Assembly (NCBI RefSeq): GCF_003013395.1
Contig: NZ_PXZM01000030.1
Span: 1 to 50,377, forward strand
Source: Brevibacillus fortis
GTDB taxonomy: Bacteria; Bacillota; Bacilli; Brevibacillales; Brevibacillaceae
DNA length: 50,377 nucleotides
Direction of reading: 5' to 3'
The notes beneath the pieces were generated by a model, which saw only the letters and a list, made by a program, of their open reading frames with translations, did not search any database and was not told the DNA's origin. Shown here in pieces: positions 49,170 to 50,377 of the stretch; within the stretch, counting starts at the first letter, position 1; every line of letters starts with the position of its first letter. The translations under genes and the position numbers were made by a program.

Positions 49170-50318
49170 TTGAGGGCTCTCCTGTTAGTAGTTTTGTTTC
49201 TTGTTGCCTTTGACATGCACGCGCAGACGCCTCTTCTTGCGCCGTATTTAAACGTATTGGGTGTATCCGCTGCGATGATCGGCTTCGTACTCGGCGGGTA
49301 TGCGATCAGTAATTTGACGGGCAACCTGATCGCCGGGCCTTTTCTCGATCGCTTTCCGAAAAAATGGTTTATCGCAGGTGGTTTGATTTTGGCTGGAGTG
49401 ATGCTGATTGGTCAAGGCATCGTGCAAAATACTGCGGGCTTTTTTACCTTTCGGCTGATGCTTGGGTTTTTGATGGCGTTTGTATCTCCTGCTTGTTCTG
49501 CCTTGCTCGGAGAAACTGGGAAGACGGCACTTGAGCAGGGTGAAATCATGGGGAAAAAAGGATTGGTCCTTACCTCGGCAGGTATCGTATCCCCGGCAGT
49601 CGGTAGCTTTTTGGCGGTGCAGTTCGGTTATGGTCAATCATTCGTGATTCTCGGCTACATGATGATCATTGCTGGCGTTTTCGCTTGGATGATGTTGCCG
49701 GACAGAGTAGAGGGAAGCACGCCGTCCGCGCCACGGATGAAAGGGGGAGGAAAGCAGAGCCTTACCGCCATCCTGGAAAATCGACTGCTGTACCCAGCGT
49801 TTCTTGGGGGATTTGCGATCATTTACGCCCAGGGAACGATCATCTATGAAGTGCCCTTGCTCATCCAAAGACAAGGACTGTCCCCGGCAGTCACCGGCAT
49901 ATTGTTCAGCTTGAAAGGATTGGGGGCACTTGCGATTCTGTTGCAGTTTTGGCTGCATCGCGTCCCAGTAGAGACGAGAACGTTTGCTGGACTGGGCGTA
50001 CTTAGCCTTCTTTTGTACGCCCTGGCAATCGGGCTGGCTATTCCGATTCACGTCATGATGTTTTTCTTCGGTGCGTGCTTTGGTATGCTGTTCCCAGCTT
50101 TTGCGACGATTTTGACGGTCCATTCACCCCGCGAGCTGTACGGGAGCGTGTTTAGTATTTACTCAGCGGTGTTGTCGATCGGAGCGGTATTGAGCCCAGT
50201 ATTGGCAGGCTTGCTGGGGAATTGGCACCATTCCTACTTCATTGCGTTTTTTGTAACAGCGGGCGTGTGTCTGATCGGGGGACTGCATCGCTTCTTGTTA
50301 AGCGGGGTTCCAAGATAA
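49170..50318 (+). CDS. MFS transporter
   Basis: A 382-residue protein with about twelve membrane segments and the first-loop motif NLIAGPFLDRFPKKW, of the sugar/drug MFS class. TTG 49170 is taken as the start, since GAGAGGAAGGG lies 6 bases before it; the longer frame from 49083 has none and would begin with an extra non-conserved segment. It is divergent from the XRE-cupin regulator, which is presumably its repressor. Substrate unknown; the last 59 bases of the window after it hold nothing I can identify. Confidence 0.85.
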   Translation: MRALLLVVLFLVAFDMHAQTPLLAPYLNVLGVSAAMIGFVLGGYAISNLTGNLIAGPFLDRFPKKWFIAGGLILAGVMLIGQGIVQNTAGFFTFRLMLGFLMAFVSPACSALLGETGKTALEQGEIMGKKGLVLTSAGIVSPAVGSFLAVQFGYGQSFVILGYMMIIAGVFAWMMLPDRVEGSTPSAPRMKGGGKQSLTAILENRLLYPAFLGGFAIIYAQGTIIYEVPLLIQRQGLSPAVTGILFSLKGLGALAILLQFWLHRVPVETRTFAGLGVLSLLLYALAIGLAIPIHVMMFFFGACFGMLFPAFATILTVHSPRELYGSVFSIYSAVLSIGAVLSPVLAGLLGNWHHSYFIAFFVTAGVCLIGGLHRFLLSGVPR

Positions 50319-50377
50319 AACTGCAAGACGGATAGAAGAAGGACGTTCTGCTTCGTAGTGAACTGTTACCCGTTAGA

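Noticed and set aside
1..50377. CRISPR arrays, tRNA or rRNA genes, insertion sequences, prophage genes
   Set aside because: No regularly spaced repeats, cloverleaf or rRNA segments, transposase motifs or phage structural genes were seen on either strand.

Overview
The window reads as chromosomal DNA of a spore-forming, mesophilic Firmicute, most likely a Brevibacillus or close Paenibacillaceae relative (inference; no rRNA is present). The grounds are strong AGGAGG-type ribosome sites with many TTG and GTG starts, a T-box before argS, an S-box (SAM-I) riboswitch before metH, a YjcZ-type sporulation peptide, a CotS-like protein and many genes of Bacillus type. There is no phage, insertion sequence, CRISPR array, tRNA or rRNA. 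The layout is ordinary core and accessory chromosome with short intergenic gaps.

Region by region. 1-3411: a YxlE-YxlF-YxlG-like ABC export set followed by a CPBP protease, a YbjQ protein and a small membrane protein. 3547-7375: a nucleoside transporter (nupC) with a terminator-like leader, a hypothetical gene, and an asparagine synthetase. 7507-14020: a LytS/LytT two-component system next to a DUF485 protein and two paralogous sodium:monocarboxylate symporters, with a cre-like site. 14130-17201: a patatin-like lipase, an HD-GYP-type protein with altered motif residues, and a tandem universal stress protein behind phased AGGG/CCCT boxes. 17261-20610: a TetR/MFS efflux pair with matching operators, an endonuclease IV-like protein and a hypothetical gene.

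20725-27531 is the most distinctive part. A 212-bp foldback element lies between convergent genes. A PAS-AAA+ sigma-54 activator is divergent from a five-gene-plus catabolic operon: two CoA-transferase-type subunits, an amino-acid-type ABC importer of three genes, and a thiolase. The intergenic region holds a textbook -24/-12 promoter and two palindromic upstream activator sites. The beta subunit of the CoA-transferase pair carries Val where the family's catalytic Glu should be, so the pair may not be a CoA-transferase at all.

27607-34250: a hypothetical gene, T-box-controlled argS, another hypothetical gene, an ECF sigma factor with a large membrane-anchored YcdB/YcdC-like partner, and a 35-residue YjcZ peptide. 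34302-39647: the SAM-riboswitch-controlled metH-yitJ operon for methionine synthesis. 39707-44243: a CotS-like kinase-fold protein, a Mug-type uracil-DNA glycosylase, a 49-residue protein, a short-chain dehydrogenase and an M32 carboxypeptidase. 44509-50377: prfC, a histidine phosphatase, a GNAT acetyltransferase, an M24 dipeptidase, and an XRE-cupin regulator divergent from an MFS transporter with direct-repeat operators between them.
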